This document shows, one piece after another, positions 8,706-16,840 of a stretch of DNA of 64,000 nucleotides. The notes below the pieces were generated by a model. The model did no database searches. It saw only the letters and a program-made list of their open reading frames with translations, and was not told the DNA's origin. The stretch is from Chloroflexota bacterium (GTDB taxonomy: Bacteria > Chloroflexota > Anaerolineae > Anaerolineales > Villigracilaceae). The first letter of the stretch is position 1; each line of letters opens with the position of its first letter. The position numbers were made by a program, and so were the translations under genes. Where the stretch lies: positions 186,001 to 250,000 of the forward strand of contig JACRPQ010000004.1 in the NCBI GenBank assembly GCA_016223135.1, read 5' to 3'.

Positions 8706-9157
8706 ATGTTATCGTGCAAAAAAAGAACCCCGCTGGCGAAGTGATTTATCAATATGAAGGCAGCCTTGTGCGGCGGGATGGCAATACAATCGTCCTCGAA
8801 GCCTTGTTCGACCGCCAAGACATGCCTTTTCAAGAGGTTGTCTTCCGCGCAGGGGATCGCTTTGTGGAGTATTACTTTTCCGACCGCTGGTACAACATCT
8901 TCGAGATTTACGACCGCGATGACGGACAAATCAAGGGCTGGTATTGCAACGTGGGTGTGCCTGCGGTGATCGAGGATGGCGTTGTCTCGTATGTTGACCT
9001 TGCCCTCGACTTATGGGTTTCGGCGGATGGGAAGCAAACCGTTCTCGATGAGGATGAGTTTGCAGAGATGGGATTAAGCCGCGAATTGAGAGAGAACGCT
9101 CGAAGAGGGCTGGATGAGTTGAAGCGCTACTTTGCGACAAAAAATCCTCCGCGCTGA
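8702..9157 (+). CDS. DUF402 domain protein (possible nucleoside di/triphosphatase)
   Basis: This protein of about 151 residues has the DUF402 pattern: an N-terminal strand with YEGSLVRRDG, then YYFSDRWYNIFEIYD, KGWYCNVGVPAVIEDGVVSYVDLALDLWV and a LDEDEFAEMGL helix. Characterised relatives (the Ntdp and FomD types) hydrolyse nucleotides with metal bound by acidic residues, as conserved in YVDLALDL. The ATG at 8702 overlaps the thiQ stop by 4 bases (ATGA); an ATG at 8693 is also in frame. The gene probably belongs to the thi transcript, but the functional link is unknown. Confidence 0.85.
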   Translation: MNVIVQKKNPAGEVIYQYEGSLVRRDGNTIVLEALFDRQDMPFQEVVFRAGDRFVEYYFSDRWYNIFEIYDRDDGQIKGWYCNVGVPAVIEDGVVSYVDLALDLWVSADGKQTVLDEDEFAEMGLSRELRENARRGLDELKRYFATKNPPR

Positions 9158-9171
9158 TGGCGGAGGATTTT
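9141..9171 (+). terminator. Intrinsic terminator after the thi operon
   Basis: AAAATCCTCCGC (9141-9152) pairs perfectly with GCGGAGGATTTT (9160-9171) around a 7-base loop, with T and A tracts on both sides. It overlaps the end of the DUF402 gene and can act in both directions. Confidence 0.85.
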
Positions 9172-9244
9172 CATGCTTGGGGCGTTGCGGAGGAGGCGTT
9201 CTTGCAGATTAACATTAACCTGACAATCCCCTGCACTTGGCGCC

Positions 9245-9348
9245 GCACGGGGATTAACCCCCGTGCTATTCCTGCTAAGTCCGCTCAAGCGGACTAGTCC
9301 CGCCTTGACGGGACTTTGTACGAATAGCACGGACGTTCACGTCCGTGC
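9245..9348. repeat. Multi-stem palindromic intergenic element
   Basis: Four stems are packed into 104 bases: GCACGGGG/CCCCGTGC (9245-9266), AGTCCGCT/AGCGGACT (9278-9295), AGTCCCG/CGGGACT (9296-9315) and GCACGGACGT/ACGTCCGTGC (9327-9348). GTGCTATTC (9263-9271) and GAATAGCAC (9322-9330) enclose the two inner stems. The rest of the 9172-9423 spacer shows nothing recognisable. Confidence 0.85.
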
Positions 9349-9423
9349 GGGCATGGCAGATACCGCGCTGGTTTTGTCAGAATAATTGGGAAAAAATACA
9401 ATAACGTCTCCGTCATTAGGACT

Positions 9424-9585
9424 CTAGAAATTCAGGTTTTGCAAGATGACATCGCCATACGTCCAGGCTGCCCACAAACCGACACAACAGCAGCAAAGCA
9501 GGATAACGGCTGCAACGGCAATGATGATGGCAGTGGTGTTTTTCTTCTTGGGCTCTTCAGCAACAGGGGGCATTTGCTCGTTCAT
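9424..9585 (-). CDS. Small single-pass membrane protein (53 aa)
   Basis: An ATG at 9585 preceded by a good ribosome binding site (GGAGAGAACTC) opens a 53-codon frame ending in TAG. The protein has an acidic/proline N terminus (MNEQMPPVAEEPKKK), a clear transmembrane helix of about 22 residues containing four consecutive cysteines, and a short aromatic tail (WAAWTYGDVILQNLNF). I do not recognise a family. The strong RBS, the membrane topology and the position in an otherwise empty gap support a real gene. It lies just downstream of the DUF4126 gene on the same strand. Confidence 0.7.
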   Translation of the reverse strand: MNEQMPPVAEEPKKKNTTAIIIAVAAVILLCCCCVGLWAAWTYGDVILQNLNF

Positions 9586-9623
9586 GAGTTCTCTCCTTTG
9601 CATGGATGGTTTTTGGGATTATA

Positions 9624-10190
9624 TCAAGGAACATCCTTGTCCATTCGCTTCCAAATACGCCAAACGATGAACGATGCGATGACGACCAGCAATGTGCCGA
9701 TGATGATGGGGAGAACCACTGCCACAATGGACAGCACCGTGGAGGTGACATCCTCTGCAATGCTGACAGGGACGTTGCCTGCGCCGCCTGTGGCGGCTGT
9801 GACGGCAGGACGCACCACCCCGGACTTGGTGAGATGCACTGTTCCCGCCACGAGCAGACCGGCGGCAAGCGCCAGCGCGGGGTGGATGTCGGTCACCACG
9901 TCCGTGCTGGCGGCGAAGGCGATGGCGCCTGCAGTGGGACGCACAAAGGTTTGAATCAGGTCGTTGAGATGGTTGACGGCGGGGATTTTATCTGCCAGCA
10001 TTTCGATGATGACGAGAATGCACAGCAGCAGGATGATCCAGGGATTGGAGAGGGTATCCCAAGGTTGGTTGAGGGTGATGAGGTTGGTGTAATGCGCCAG
10101 CAAGCCAACAACCAGCAGAGGGATGTAGGCGTTCAGCCCGGCGCTGGCAGAAAGCCCGAAGGCGGTGAATATGCCGGTGAGTAGTTCCAT
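9624..10190 (-). CDS. DUF4126 family membrane protein
   Basis: The 188-residue protein has about five hydrophobic segments. The N terminus (MELLTGIFTAFGLSASAGLNAYIPLL), the EMLADKIPAVNHLND motif near residue 65 and the RPTAGAIAFAAS stretch match DUF4126, an uncharacterised integral membrane family. The start was set at 10190, where GGAG precedes the ATG. The longer frame upstream overlaps the next gene's 3' end and lacks membrane character. The DUF2085 membrane protein gene ends 25 bases upstream, so co-transcription is likely. Confidence 0.85.
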   Translation of the reverse strand: MELLTGIFTAFGLSASAGLNAYIPLLVVGLLAHYTNLITLNQPWDTLSNPWIILLLCILVIIEMLADKIPAVNHLNDLIQTFVRPTAGAIAFAASTDVVTDIHPALALAAGLLVAGTVHLTKSGVVRPAVTAATGGAGNVPVSIAEDVTSTVLSIVAVVLPIIIGTLLVVIASFIVWRIWKRMDKDVP

Positions 10191-10215
10191 AGAGTCTCCA
10201 GGGTCAAGGTGTGGA

Positions 10216-11052
10216 TCAGCCGAGGGGAAAGCCTCCCCAGGTTCCGGTGAGGCGGAGGCGGAGCAGGTCAATGAGGGTGATGAGGAGCAGGGCGAGGGTC
10301 ATGCCGGCGAGGAAGGGCATCCACATCTGAGCCAGGCTGTCGAAGGTGTTTTCGAGGCGCATCATCAGCAGCCAAACCATGCTGAAGACGATGACGAGCA
10401 GCGAGAGCGTCCCCAGCGCGCTGAGGATGGCGATGGGGTAGAGAACCGCCGGGTGTTCGGTGAGGATGAGCAGGTCAATGACCAGGACGACGCCGACGAT
10501 AACGCCGAGTTTTTTCCAGTCGAGGGCGGAGGCGGGGTTGTAGTTTTTCCAGACGGCGCTGTTGAAGGCAGGGTAGAGGATGGATGCCAGCGCAATCCCC
10601 ATGCCGCTGCCGGTGAAGAGGCGCAGGGTGTTGTTGGGAACGTAGATGTTGGGGATGTTTTCGAAGACGCCGGAGGAAGTTTGCTTGAGCAGGTAAAGGT
10701 AGGAGTTCGAGCCGTCGAGCGCGAAGGCAAATAAAAAGAAAAGGAGCGGCGCGCCGAGTTTCCAGCCGGGCATGCCGCTCCGTTTTGGGCTGAGGATGGC
10801 GAGAATGATGAGCGTCAGTCCGGCTGCGTAAAATTCGCCGGTGCAGCGCGCACAAAGCGGCAACTGTCTTCCAAAGATGTGAAAGGAACGTTCATCAATG
10901 CGGTGACAGACGGCGTAGCCGATGGAATCCGCTTTGCCGAGTATGCCCGGCGGCGCGATGTAGAACCACACGCCCAAGACAATGAGGGCGGCAAGGGGAA
11001 GAAGCCAGCGGGCGAGGAGGTCGGCTTTGGTTGGTGAGGCGGTTTGTTCCAT
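10216..11052 (-). CDS. DUF2085 family membrane protein
   Basis: This 278-residue polytopic protein carries the DUF2085 signature between the first two helices: YAVCHRIDERSF, then GRQLPLCARCTG near residues 45-70, whose Cys and His residues could bind a metal. The C-terminal half adds several more helices. No biochemical role is established for the family. It is transcribed divergently from the thiolase gene, with about 150 bases between them. Confidence 0.85.
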   Translation of the reverse strand: MEQTASPTKADLLARWLLPLAALIVLGVWFYIAPPGILGKADSIGYAVCHRIDERSFHIFGRQLPLCARCTGEFYAAGLTLIILAILSPKRSGMPGWKLGAPLLFFLFAFALDGSNSYLYLLKQTSSGVFENIPNIYVPNNTLRLFTGSGMGIALASILYPAFNSAVWKNYNPASALDWKKLGVIVGVVLVIDLLILTEHPAVLYPIAILSALGTLSLLVIVFSMVWLLMMRLENTFDSLAQMWMPFLAGMTLALLLITLIDLLRLRLTGTWGGFPLG

Positions 11053-11204
11053 GGGCTGATTATATGGGGTTATATGACGATGTGCAAGAAAGGATGCTTC
11101 CGGCTGGCTGCCGTGATTGGGTGATGGTTTTGTCTCTGCAGTGGCAGATGGGGATTTGATAGAAGATGAGAGCGCCTTCGGTTAAAATACGCAGCGGAGA
11201 TACC

Positions 11205-12362
11205 ATGAGAAAAGTAGCAATTTTGGGAATCGGTCAAACAAAAATAGACGAACACTGGGAACTTTCCCTGCGCGAAATCGGCGGCAGCGCCGCTTTTGCC
11301 GCCATGCAGGATGCCGGTTTGGATAAGGTTGACGCGCTTTTCGTCGGCAACATGCTTTCGCCGATGGTCAACGGACAGAATCAACTGGGGACGTTTCTTT
11401 CGGATTGGATTGGGCTGTGGGGGCAGGAAGCGGTCAAAGTGGAAGCCGCCTGCGCTTCGGGGGCGGCGGCGTTTCGTTCCGCGCTGATGGCGGTTGCCGC
11501 CGGCGAAATCGAATCGGCACTGGTGGTGGGCGTGGAGAAGATGACCGACAAAGCCGGGCGCGAGGTCACCTCTGCCCTTGCCACCGCCGCCGATGCCGAT
11601 TACGAAGTGGAGCAGGGCATCTCGTTCGTCGGTTTGAACGCGCTCATCATGCGGCGCTATATGCACGAGTTCGGCTGGAAACATGCCGACTTTGCGCCAT
11701 TTTCCATCAACTCGCATGAGAACGCCATGCACAATCCGTTTGCCCGCCTGCATGAACGAATCAGCATGGAGAAGTTCGAGAAATCGAGCATGGTGGCTAC
11801 GCCCATCAATTTGCTGGATGCCTCGCCCATTGGCGATGGGGCGGCGGCGGCGGTCATCGTGCCGGCGGAGCGGGTGGTTTCAGTGAAGGGAAAGCCCAGG
11901 GTGGTGGTGGCAGGTTCGGCGTCCGCGACGGATACGATTGCCGTCCACTCGAGGCGGGACCCGTTGTTTCTTGCCGCCGCGTATGAGTCGTCCAAACGGG
12001 CGTATCAAATGGCGGGCGTCACAAAGGACGAGGTTGATGTGTTCGAACTGCACGATGCGTTTTCCATCATGGCGGCGCTCTCGCTGGAGGCGTGCGGGTT
12101 TGCGGAACGCGGTCAGGGTGTGCGGCTGGGTTTGGAGGGAGAGATCAGCCCGAAGGGGCGCGTGCCGGTCTGCACACGGGGCGGCTTGAAGGCGCGCGGA
12201 CACCCCGTCGGCGCGACGGGGATGTATCAGATTGTGGAAGTGGCGCAGCAGTTGCGCGGGGAATGCGGCGAAACACAGGTGGATGGCGCGCAGATTGGCA
12301 TGGCGCAGAACATCGGCGGTTCGGGTGCAACCATTGTTACCCACATTCTAAAAGCGGAGTAA
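11205..12362 (+). CDS. Thiolase family protein (acetyl-CoA acetyltransferase type)
   Basis: The 385-residue protein resembles the archaeal/SCP-x-type thiolases. The nucleophile Cys is in EAACASGAAAF near residue 85, the HDAF motif (ELHDAFSIMAAL) is near 280, and GHPVGATGMYQ carries the catalytic His near 340. The usual second catalytic Cys of biosynthetic thiolases is not evident, so it may be of the degradative or SCP-2 type. The start is the ATG at 11205 behind GCGGAGATACC; a TAAAAT box at 11183 may be its -10. No DUF35 partner or HMG-CoA synthase lies beside it, so its pathway is open. Confidence 0.88.
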   Translation: MRKVAILGIGQTKIDEHWELSLREIGGSAAFAAMQDAGLDKVDALFVGNMLSPMVNGQNQLGTFLSDWIGLWGQEAVKVEAACASGAAAFRSALMAVAAGEIESALVVGVEKMTDKAGREVTSALATAADADYEVEQGISFVGLNALIMRRYMHEFGWKHADFAPFSINSHENAMHNPFARLHERISMEKFEKSSMVATPINLLDASPIGDGAAAAVIVPAERVVSVKGKPRVVVAGSASATDTIAVHSRRDPLFLAAAYESSKRAYQMAGVTKDEVDVFELHDAFSIMAALSLEACGFAERGQGVRLGLEGEISPKGRVPVCTRGGLKARGHPVGATGMYQIVEVAQQLRGECGETQVDGAQIGMAQNIGGSGATIVTHILKAE

Positions 12363-12467
12363 AATACCTTTACGAAAGCGTTGCAATGCTTTTCGTCGAA
12401 TCGTTGAGTAGCGGTGGGGAATCTCTTGTGTGTGCCGGGCTTGCGGCAGTGAAAAGGAGCGTATCTC

Positions 12468-12851
12468 ATGGCTGACAAACGAAAAAAGGATCGGCGCGAA
12501 TTTACCTATTACATGCAGGTCAAGGATGAGGCGACCAAACAGATTATCGGTTATCTCTCCGACATCAGCACAGGCGGTTTCAAACTGGATTGCCCGAAGC
12601 AAATCCCGCCGGGGGTGGACTTCCGTATGCAGATTGACTTGACGGCGGATGTAGCGGATAAAACGACGATGGTCTTTGTGGCGCGCAGCCGCTGGTGTCA
12701 CCCCGACCATATTGACCCGACCTCTTTCAACGTGGGTTTCGAGATTATCAATATGGCGCCCAGTGACATGATGATTTTCCAGCGCATCTTTGAGAAATAT
12801 GGCAGGGAGCAAGCCTCCCGAAAAAACAGCAACGATTATTTGTGGAAGTAA
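12468..12851 (+). CDS. PilZ domain protein
   Basis: The 127-residue protein has the c-di-GMP-binding PilZ signature: a basic RxxxR-type stretch (RKKDRREF, residues 5-12) followed by DISTGGFKL near residue 33, matching the [D/N]xSxxG motif. The rest is the expected beta barrel plus a C-terminal helix. It would act as a stand-alone cytosolic c-di-GMP receptor. An AAGGAG lies 8 bases before the ATG. It is followed by its own terminator. No GGDEF or EAL gene is in this window. Confidence 0.88.
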   Translation: MADKRKKDRREFTYYMQVKDEATKQIIGYLSDISTGGFKLDCPKQIPPGVDFRMQIDLTADVADKTTMVFVARSRWCHPDHIDPTSFNVGFEIINMAPSDMMIFQRIFEKYGREQASRKNSNDYLWK

Positions 12852-12870
12852 ATTTGATCCATGCAGTGTA

Positions 12871-12900
12871 AACGGGCGGCTATACCGCCCGTTTCTGTTT
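12871..12900 (+). terminator. Intrinsic terminator after the PilZ gene
   Basis: AACGGGCGG (12871-12879) pairs with CCGCCCGTT (12885-12893) around a 5-base loop, followed by the T-rich tctgttttg. It separates the PilZ gene from the acyltransferase pair. Confidence 0.85.
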
Positions 12901-12926
12901 TGCCGTCATGTTGTACAATTGGCGGG

Positions 12927-13589
12927 ATGAAATACAGAACACTACGCTCCATTGTCCGTTTTGTGATGAAGTTGATGGCGCACATCGAGGTGCGCGGCTT
13001 GGAACACCTGCCCCAGGGGAACGCGATTATCGCGGCAAACCACCTGGGCAGGCTGGATACGGCGGTGCTGATGGCTGTGATTGACCGCGAGGACATCATC
13101 ATGCCCATCGCCGAGAAATATAAGAACCATCCGATTTTCGGCGCGCTCGGACGCGCCGCCAACGGCATCTGGCTCAACCGCTTCGAGACGGATTATTCCG
13201 CCCTGCGGCAGATTCTGGAGAGGATGGAACAGGGCGGGTTACTTGTCATCGCGCCGGAAGGCACGAGGTCCAAGACTGAGGCGCTGCAGGAGGGGAAGAT
13301 GGGAGTGGCGTTTCTGGCGTCGAAGAGCGGGTATCCTGTCATCCCCGTGGCGGTGACGGGGACGGAGGACCGGCTCGTCGTCCAAAACTTGAAGCGGCTG
13401 CGGCGGTTGAGAATCACTGCCACGGCCGGCGAGCCGTTTTTCATTGAAATTCCCAAAGGCAGAGGGCGCGAGGAATCGATGCGCAAGGCAACCGATGAAA
13501 TCATGTGCCGCATCGGCGCGATGCTCCCCGAACAATATCGCGGCGTGTATGCGGAGCATCCGCGTTTGAAGGAATTGTTGAAGGCATGA
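12927..13589 (+). CDS. plsC: 1-acylglycerol-3-phosphate acyltransferase (PlsC family), copy 1
   Basis: The 220-residue membrane-associated acyltransferase has the catalytic NHxxxxD-type block NHLGRLD near residue 40, the IAPEGTRS glycerol-phosphate motif near 110 and VIPVAVTGTE near 135. It transfers an acyl group to lysophosphatidate or a related acceptor. The start at 12927 follows a TACAAT -10 box by only 7 bases, so the mRNA may be leaderless. Its stop overlaps the ATG of a paralogue by 4 bases; both proteins end in the shared block YAEHPRLKELL, showing a tandem duplication. Confidence 0.9.
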   Translation: MKYRTLRSIVRFVMKLMAHIEVRGLEHLPQGNAIIAANHLGRLDTAVLMAVIDREDIIMPIAEKYKNHPIFGALGRAANGIWLNRFETDYSALRQILERMEQGGLLVIAPEGTRSKTEALQEGKMGVAFLASKSGYPVIPVAVTGTEDRLVVQNLKRLRRLRITATAGEPFFIEIPKGRGREESMRKATDEIMCRIGAMLPEQYRGVYAEHPRLKELLKA

Positions 13590-14275
13590 AGTATGTTCTC
13601 CGCTGGCTGATTCGGGCGTTGTTCAATCTGGTCGCGCATGTGGAGTTGACGGGTTATGAGCATCTTCCCAAAGAGGGCAGTTTCGTCATTGCCACCAACC
13701 ACCTTGGCATTGTGGATGCGCCCATGGCGTTCTATGCGCTCGACCGTTGGGATATGTTCGTGCTGGTGGCGGAAAAATGGGAGAAGGTGGCGCTGTTCTG
13801 CTGGCTGAGCAAATATTTCAACCTGATTTTCATTGACCGCTACAACCCCGATGTCAAAACCCTGCGCAAGGTCATCAAGTTGATGGAAGCGAACAATATC
13901 CTGGTCATCGCCCCTGAGGGGACGCGCAGCCGCGTCGGGTCGTTAATCGAAGCGAAACCCGGCGTCAGTTATCTGGCGGCGAAATTGAATCGCCCGATTG
14001 TCCCCGTGGCGCTGACCGGCACCGAAGACAAAGTCCTGCTCGCCAACCTCAAACGCCTCAAACGGACCCGTATAACGGTCACTGCCGGACCTGCCTTTAC
14101 CCTCCCCCCGCTCCCCAAAGAGAACCGCGACGAGGCATTGAAACAGTACACCGACGAAATCATGTGCCGCATTGCGGCGCTGCTGCCGGAAAAGTATCGC
14201 GGTTTTTACGCGGAGCATCCGCGATTGAAGGAATTACTTGAGAAACAAGAAAGGACCAAGCATGTCAAAGAATAA
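13586..14275 (+). CDS. plsC: PlsC-family acyltransferase, copy 2
   Basis: The 229-residue protein is a paralogue of the preceding one, with NHLGIVD near residue 40, IAPEGTRSRVG near 110 and the same C-terminal MCRIAALLPEKYRGFYAEHP pattern. The start is an ATG in an ATGA overlap with copy 1, so translation is coupled. Two adjacent copies could act on different acceptors or chain types, or carry out successive acylations; the sequence does not decide. The last 14 bases overlap the next gene's start. Confidence 0.9.
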   Translation: MKYVLRWLIRALFNLVAHVELTGYEHLPKEGSFVIATNHLGIVDAPMAFYALDRWDMFVLVAEKWEKVALFCWLSKYFNLIFIDRYNPDVKTLRKVIKLMEANNILVIAPEGTRSRVGSLIEAKPGVSYLAAKLNRPIVPVALTGTEDKVLLANLKRLKRTRITVTAGPAFTLPPLPKENRDEALKQYTDEIMCRIAALLPEKYRGFYAEHPRLKELLEKQERTKHVKE

Positions 14276-15290
14276 CACTCCATCGCTTGAAACGTGGAAA
14301 AGATTGTACGACCTGATGGGGCAAGTCAAGGAACTTGCGCCGTGGACATGGATGCAGGAGGATGACATCTTTGGCATTCAAATGCCCGAGACGGGAGAGC
14401 AGGGCTTCGTCAGTGTGATGGGAATGCTGGGCGAGCATTTCGCCGTTGCCGTCTATCAGGGTGTAAAGGGATTGGGGGGATTCTGGAATATCCAAACGCA
14501 GGGATATGATGCTCCGATGGAACTTGTTCTGCAAACCCCGCAACTACAGGCTTCCTTTGAAGATCGCGATATGGTTACGAAAGAAGACCGCAAGGTAATG
14601 AAAGAACTGGGGCTAAAGTTTCGCGGCGCAAACGCCTGGCCCCTTTTCCGCAGTTACCGTCCCGGCTGTTTCCCCTGGCACATCGAAAAAGAAGAAGCCG
14701 AAACGCTCATCTGCGCACTGGAGCAGCTGCTGGATGTCGCGCCGCGTTTCAAGGAAGACCCCCGCATATTCCCCCCGACCGATAACAAGAATGAATATCT
14801 CGTGCGCGTGAAGAAAAACAACCAATGGGAAGATAGTATCCAGCGCATCAGCTTCCGTCAGGAAGTAACGCTCAACCTCATGATGAACGAAGAGGCGCTT
14901 GCGCATCTTCGCCAAATGATGCCGGGAAAGCTGACGCTGGAAATTGACCTGTACATGATGATGGAACCGGTTCAAGAAAAAGCCAACGAAAGACCTTATT
15001 TCCCCTTCATGCTCATGCTGGTAGACCATGATAGCAATATGATCTTGGGCTTTGACTTGTTGACGCCCCTGCCGTCCATGGAAGCCATGTGGTCAGAGAT
15101 ACCCGCCATTATCGTGGAAAAACTGGCGGAGGGTTTCCCTCCCACGGAAGTTCTGGTGAAAGACGAGATGCTCTACCTGCTCCTTCAGCCTCTCGCTGAG
15201 GAAGCAGGCTTCCGCCTGAAAAAAGTGTCCCGTCTGAAGATGATCGAGTATATCCAGCAGGAATTTCAAAATCTTTTTAAGGGTATGTAG
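14262..15290 (+). CDS. Conserved hypothetical protein (DUF6930/DUF7309-like)
   Basis: The 342-residue soluble protein opens with WKRLYDLMGQVKELAPWTWM, then DDIFGIQMPETGEQGFVSVM and GEHFAVAVYQGVKGLGGF. I associate this order with an uncharacterised family annotated as DUF6930/DUF7309, but I recognise it only by pattern. The C-terminal half has no catalytic motif I can name. The start at 14262 is preceded by AAGGACC and overlaps the end of the second acyltransferase, so it is probably the third gene of that operon. Confidence 0.7.
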   Translation: MSKNNTPSLETWKRLYDLMGQVKELAPWTWMQEDDIFGIQMPETGEQGFVSVMGMLGEHFAVAVYQGVKGLGGFWNIQTQGYDAPMELVLQTPQLQASFEDRDMVTKEDRKVMKELGLKFRGANAWPLFRSYRPGCFPWHIEKEEAETLICALEQLLDVAPRFKEDPRIFPPTDNKNEYLVRVKKNNQWEDSIQRISFRQEVTLNLMMNEEALAHLRQMMPGKLTLEIDLYMMMEPVQEKANERPYFPFMLMLVDHDSNMILGFDLLTPLPSMEAMWSEIPAIIVEKLAEGFPPTEVLVKDEMLYLLLQPLAEEAGFRLKKVSRLKMIEYIQQEFQNLFKGM

Positions 15291-15374
15291 TTGGCGTTCT
15301 CTCACCCCGACCAGCGGGCGCGCGCGAGAACGCGCGCTTTGCAAATTCAAAACGATTTGTGGTAAAAGAATTGT

Positions 15375-16550
15375 ATGCGTTGGATTGATAACATTCCCGT
15401 CTGGGGCGAGCCGGTGGATGAGGGCGCGCTGAAACAAATCAAGAACTGCGCCCGCACTGCCGATGCCGCTGCGCTGATGGCAGACCACCACAAAGGCTAC
15501 GCCGTTCCCATCGGCGGGGTGGTGGCATATAAAGACAGCATCAGCCCTTCGGGAGTCGGATTCGATATTGCCTGCGGCAACAAGGCAGTGCGCCTCGACA
15601 TCCCCGCCTCGGAGGTGCGCGCCAACATCCGCCGCATCATGGACGACATTTGGAACAACCTTTCGTTCGGCATCGGTCTCAAGAACAAACAGCGCGTGGA
15701 CCACGAACTCTTCGACGACCCCGCCTGGTCGCTGCCGATGATGCGACCGCTGAAGGACATGGCGCGCGCCCAACTGGGCACCATCGGCTCCGGCAATCAT
15801 TACGTGGACCTGCTGGAGGATGAACAGGGGCGCATCTGGGTGGGCGTCCATTTTGGTTCGCGCGGACTGGGATACAAGACGGCGACGTTTTTCCTGCGCG
15901 CCGGCGGCGCAAAGGACGGCATGGATGTGGACCCGCTGGTCATTCCGGTGAAGTCGAGTTTGGGGGCGGATTATCTCGCTTGTATGCAATTGGCAGGGCG
16001 CTATGCCTATGCCGGGCGCGATTGGGTGTGCAGCGAGGTGGCGCGCCTGCTGGGGGCGCATATTTTGGAGGAAGTGCATAACCATCACAACTACGCCTGG
16101 CGCGAAACGCACGGCGGCGAGGAACTGTGGGTGGTTCGCAAGGGCGCAACGCCGGCGTTCCCCGGTCAAAAGGGATTTGTGGGCGGCTCGATGGGCGATA
16201 TTTCGGTAATTTTGGAAGGCGTGGAGTCGGAGGAAGCGAAGCATGCGCTATATTCCACCGTCCATGGGGCGGGGCGGGTGATGAGCCGCAACGCGGCGCG
16301 CGGCAAGATCAACCGTAAGACCGGCAAGGTCATTACGCCGGGGGCGGTCACGCGTGAGATGATGATGGAGTGGGTACGCAAGCAGGGGGTGGAACTGCGG
16401 GGCGCCGGCACGGACGAGTCGCCGCATTGTTACAAGCGCCTGCCCGAGGTGTTGGGCTTTCACGGCGCGACCATTCGTATTCTGCACACGCTCAAGCCCA
16501 TTGGCGTGGCGATGGCGGGTGAGCATGAGTTCGATCCTTATAAGGATTAG
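15375..16550 (+). CDS. rtcB: RtcB family RNA ligase
   Basis: The 391-residue protein has the RtcB blocks: GVGFDIACGNKAVR near residue 61 (Asp and Cys metal ligands), LGTIGSGNHYVDLLE near 135, VHFGSRGLG near 156, NHHNYAW near 240, RKGATPAFPGQKG near 256 and VHGAGRVMSR near 295. RtcB joins 2',3'-cyclic phosphate or 3'-phosphate RNA ends to 5'-OH ends using GTP and Mn2+. No archease gene is adjacent. It starts at 15375, six bases after a TAAAAG box, so the leader may be very short. The stop codon lies inside the target duplication of a mobile palindrome. Confidence 0.92.
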   Translation: MRWIDNIPVWGEPVDEGALKQIKNCARTADAAALMADHHKGYAVPIGGVVAYKDSISPSGVGFDIACGNKAVRLDIPASEVRANIRRIMDDIWNNLSFGIGLKNKQRVDHELFDDPAWSLPMMRPLKDMARAQLGTIGSGNHYVDLLEDEQGRIWVGVHFGSRGLGYKTATFFLRAGGAKDGMDVDPLVIPVKSSLGADYLACMQLAGRYAYAGRDWVCSEVARLLGAHILEEVHNHHNYAWRETHGGEELWVVRKGATPAFPGQKGFVGGSMGDISVILEGVESEEAKHALYSTVHGAGRVMSRNAARGKINRKTGKVITPGAVTREMMMEWVRKQGVELRGAGTDESPHCYKRLPEVLGFHGATIRILHTLKPIGVAMAGEHEFDPYKD

Positions 16551-16693
16551 TTTGATTACCTTACACGTTGATTCGGGACGCTGAAAAACGCAGACGAGCG
16601 CAGATGTTTAAGCGCAACCGCCAAGAAAATCAAGAAGAATCAGCGTTTTCAGCGTTCATCTGCGTCCGAATTTTGAAAGTGTAGGGTGATCAG
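16551..16693. mobile_element. 143-bp MITE-like palindrome (copy A) at the rtcB stop
   Basis: Direct repeats AGGATTAG (16543-16550 and 16694-16701) flank the element. Its ends are the imperfect inverted repeats TTGATTACCTTACAC and CTGATCACCCTACAC, and the inner arms consist of 10-bp words (ACGCTGAAAA, ACGCAGACGA, GCGCAGATGT against AATCAGCGTT, TTCAGCGTTC, ATCTGCGTCC). The inverted copy at 23850-24100 matches it nearly base for base. There is no coding capacity. Confidence 0.88.
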
Positions 16694-16718
16694 AGGATTA
16701 GTAGAAAGTGGAAAGAAG

Positions 16719-16840
16719 CTAGCGACCTGACAGTTTCAAATGGGACGCTGAAAAACGCAGATAAACGCAGAAAAAAAACAACTAAATCAGCGCAAATCAG
16801 CGTTCATCTGCGTCCCAAAACAAAAGTGTCGGGTGGCTAG
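16719..16840. mobile_element. 122-bp MITE-like palindrome (copy C)
   Basis: Perfect 8-bp direct repeats GAAAGAAG (16711-16718 and 16841-16848) flank it. Its ends pair as CTAGCGACCTGACAGTTTC and CTAGCCACCCGACACTTTT (15 of 19 positions). The interior is made of 10-bp words (ACGCTGAAAA, ACGCAGATAA, ACGCAG against AATCAGCGCA, AATCAGCGTT). It is almost identical to the inverted copy at 39534-39655. It sits just upstream of the DUF971 gene. Confidence 0.92.

Noticed and set aside
12363-12467. c-di-GMP riboswitch before the PilZ gene
   Set aside because: The short leader lacks the GEMM aptamer motifs; only an RBS is evident.
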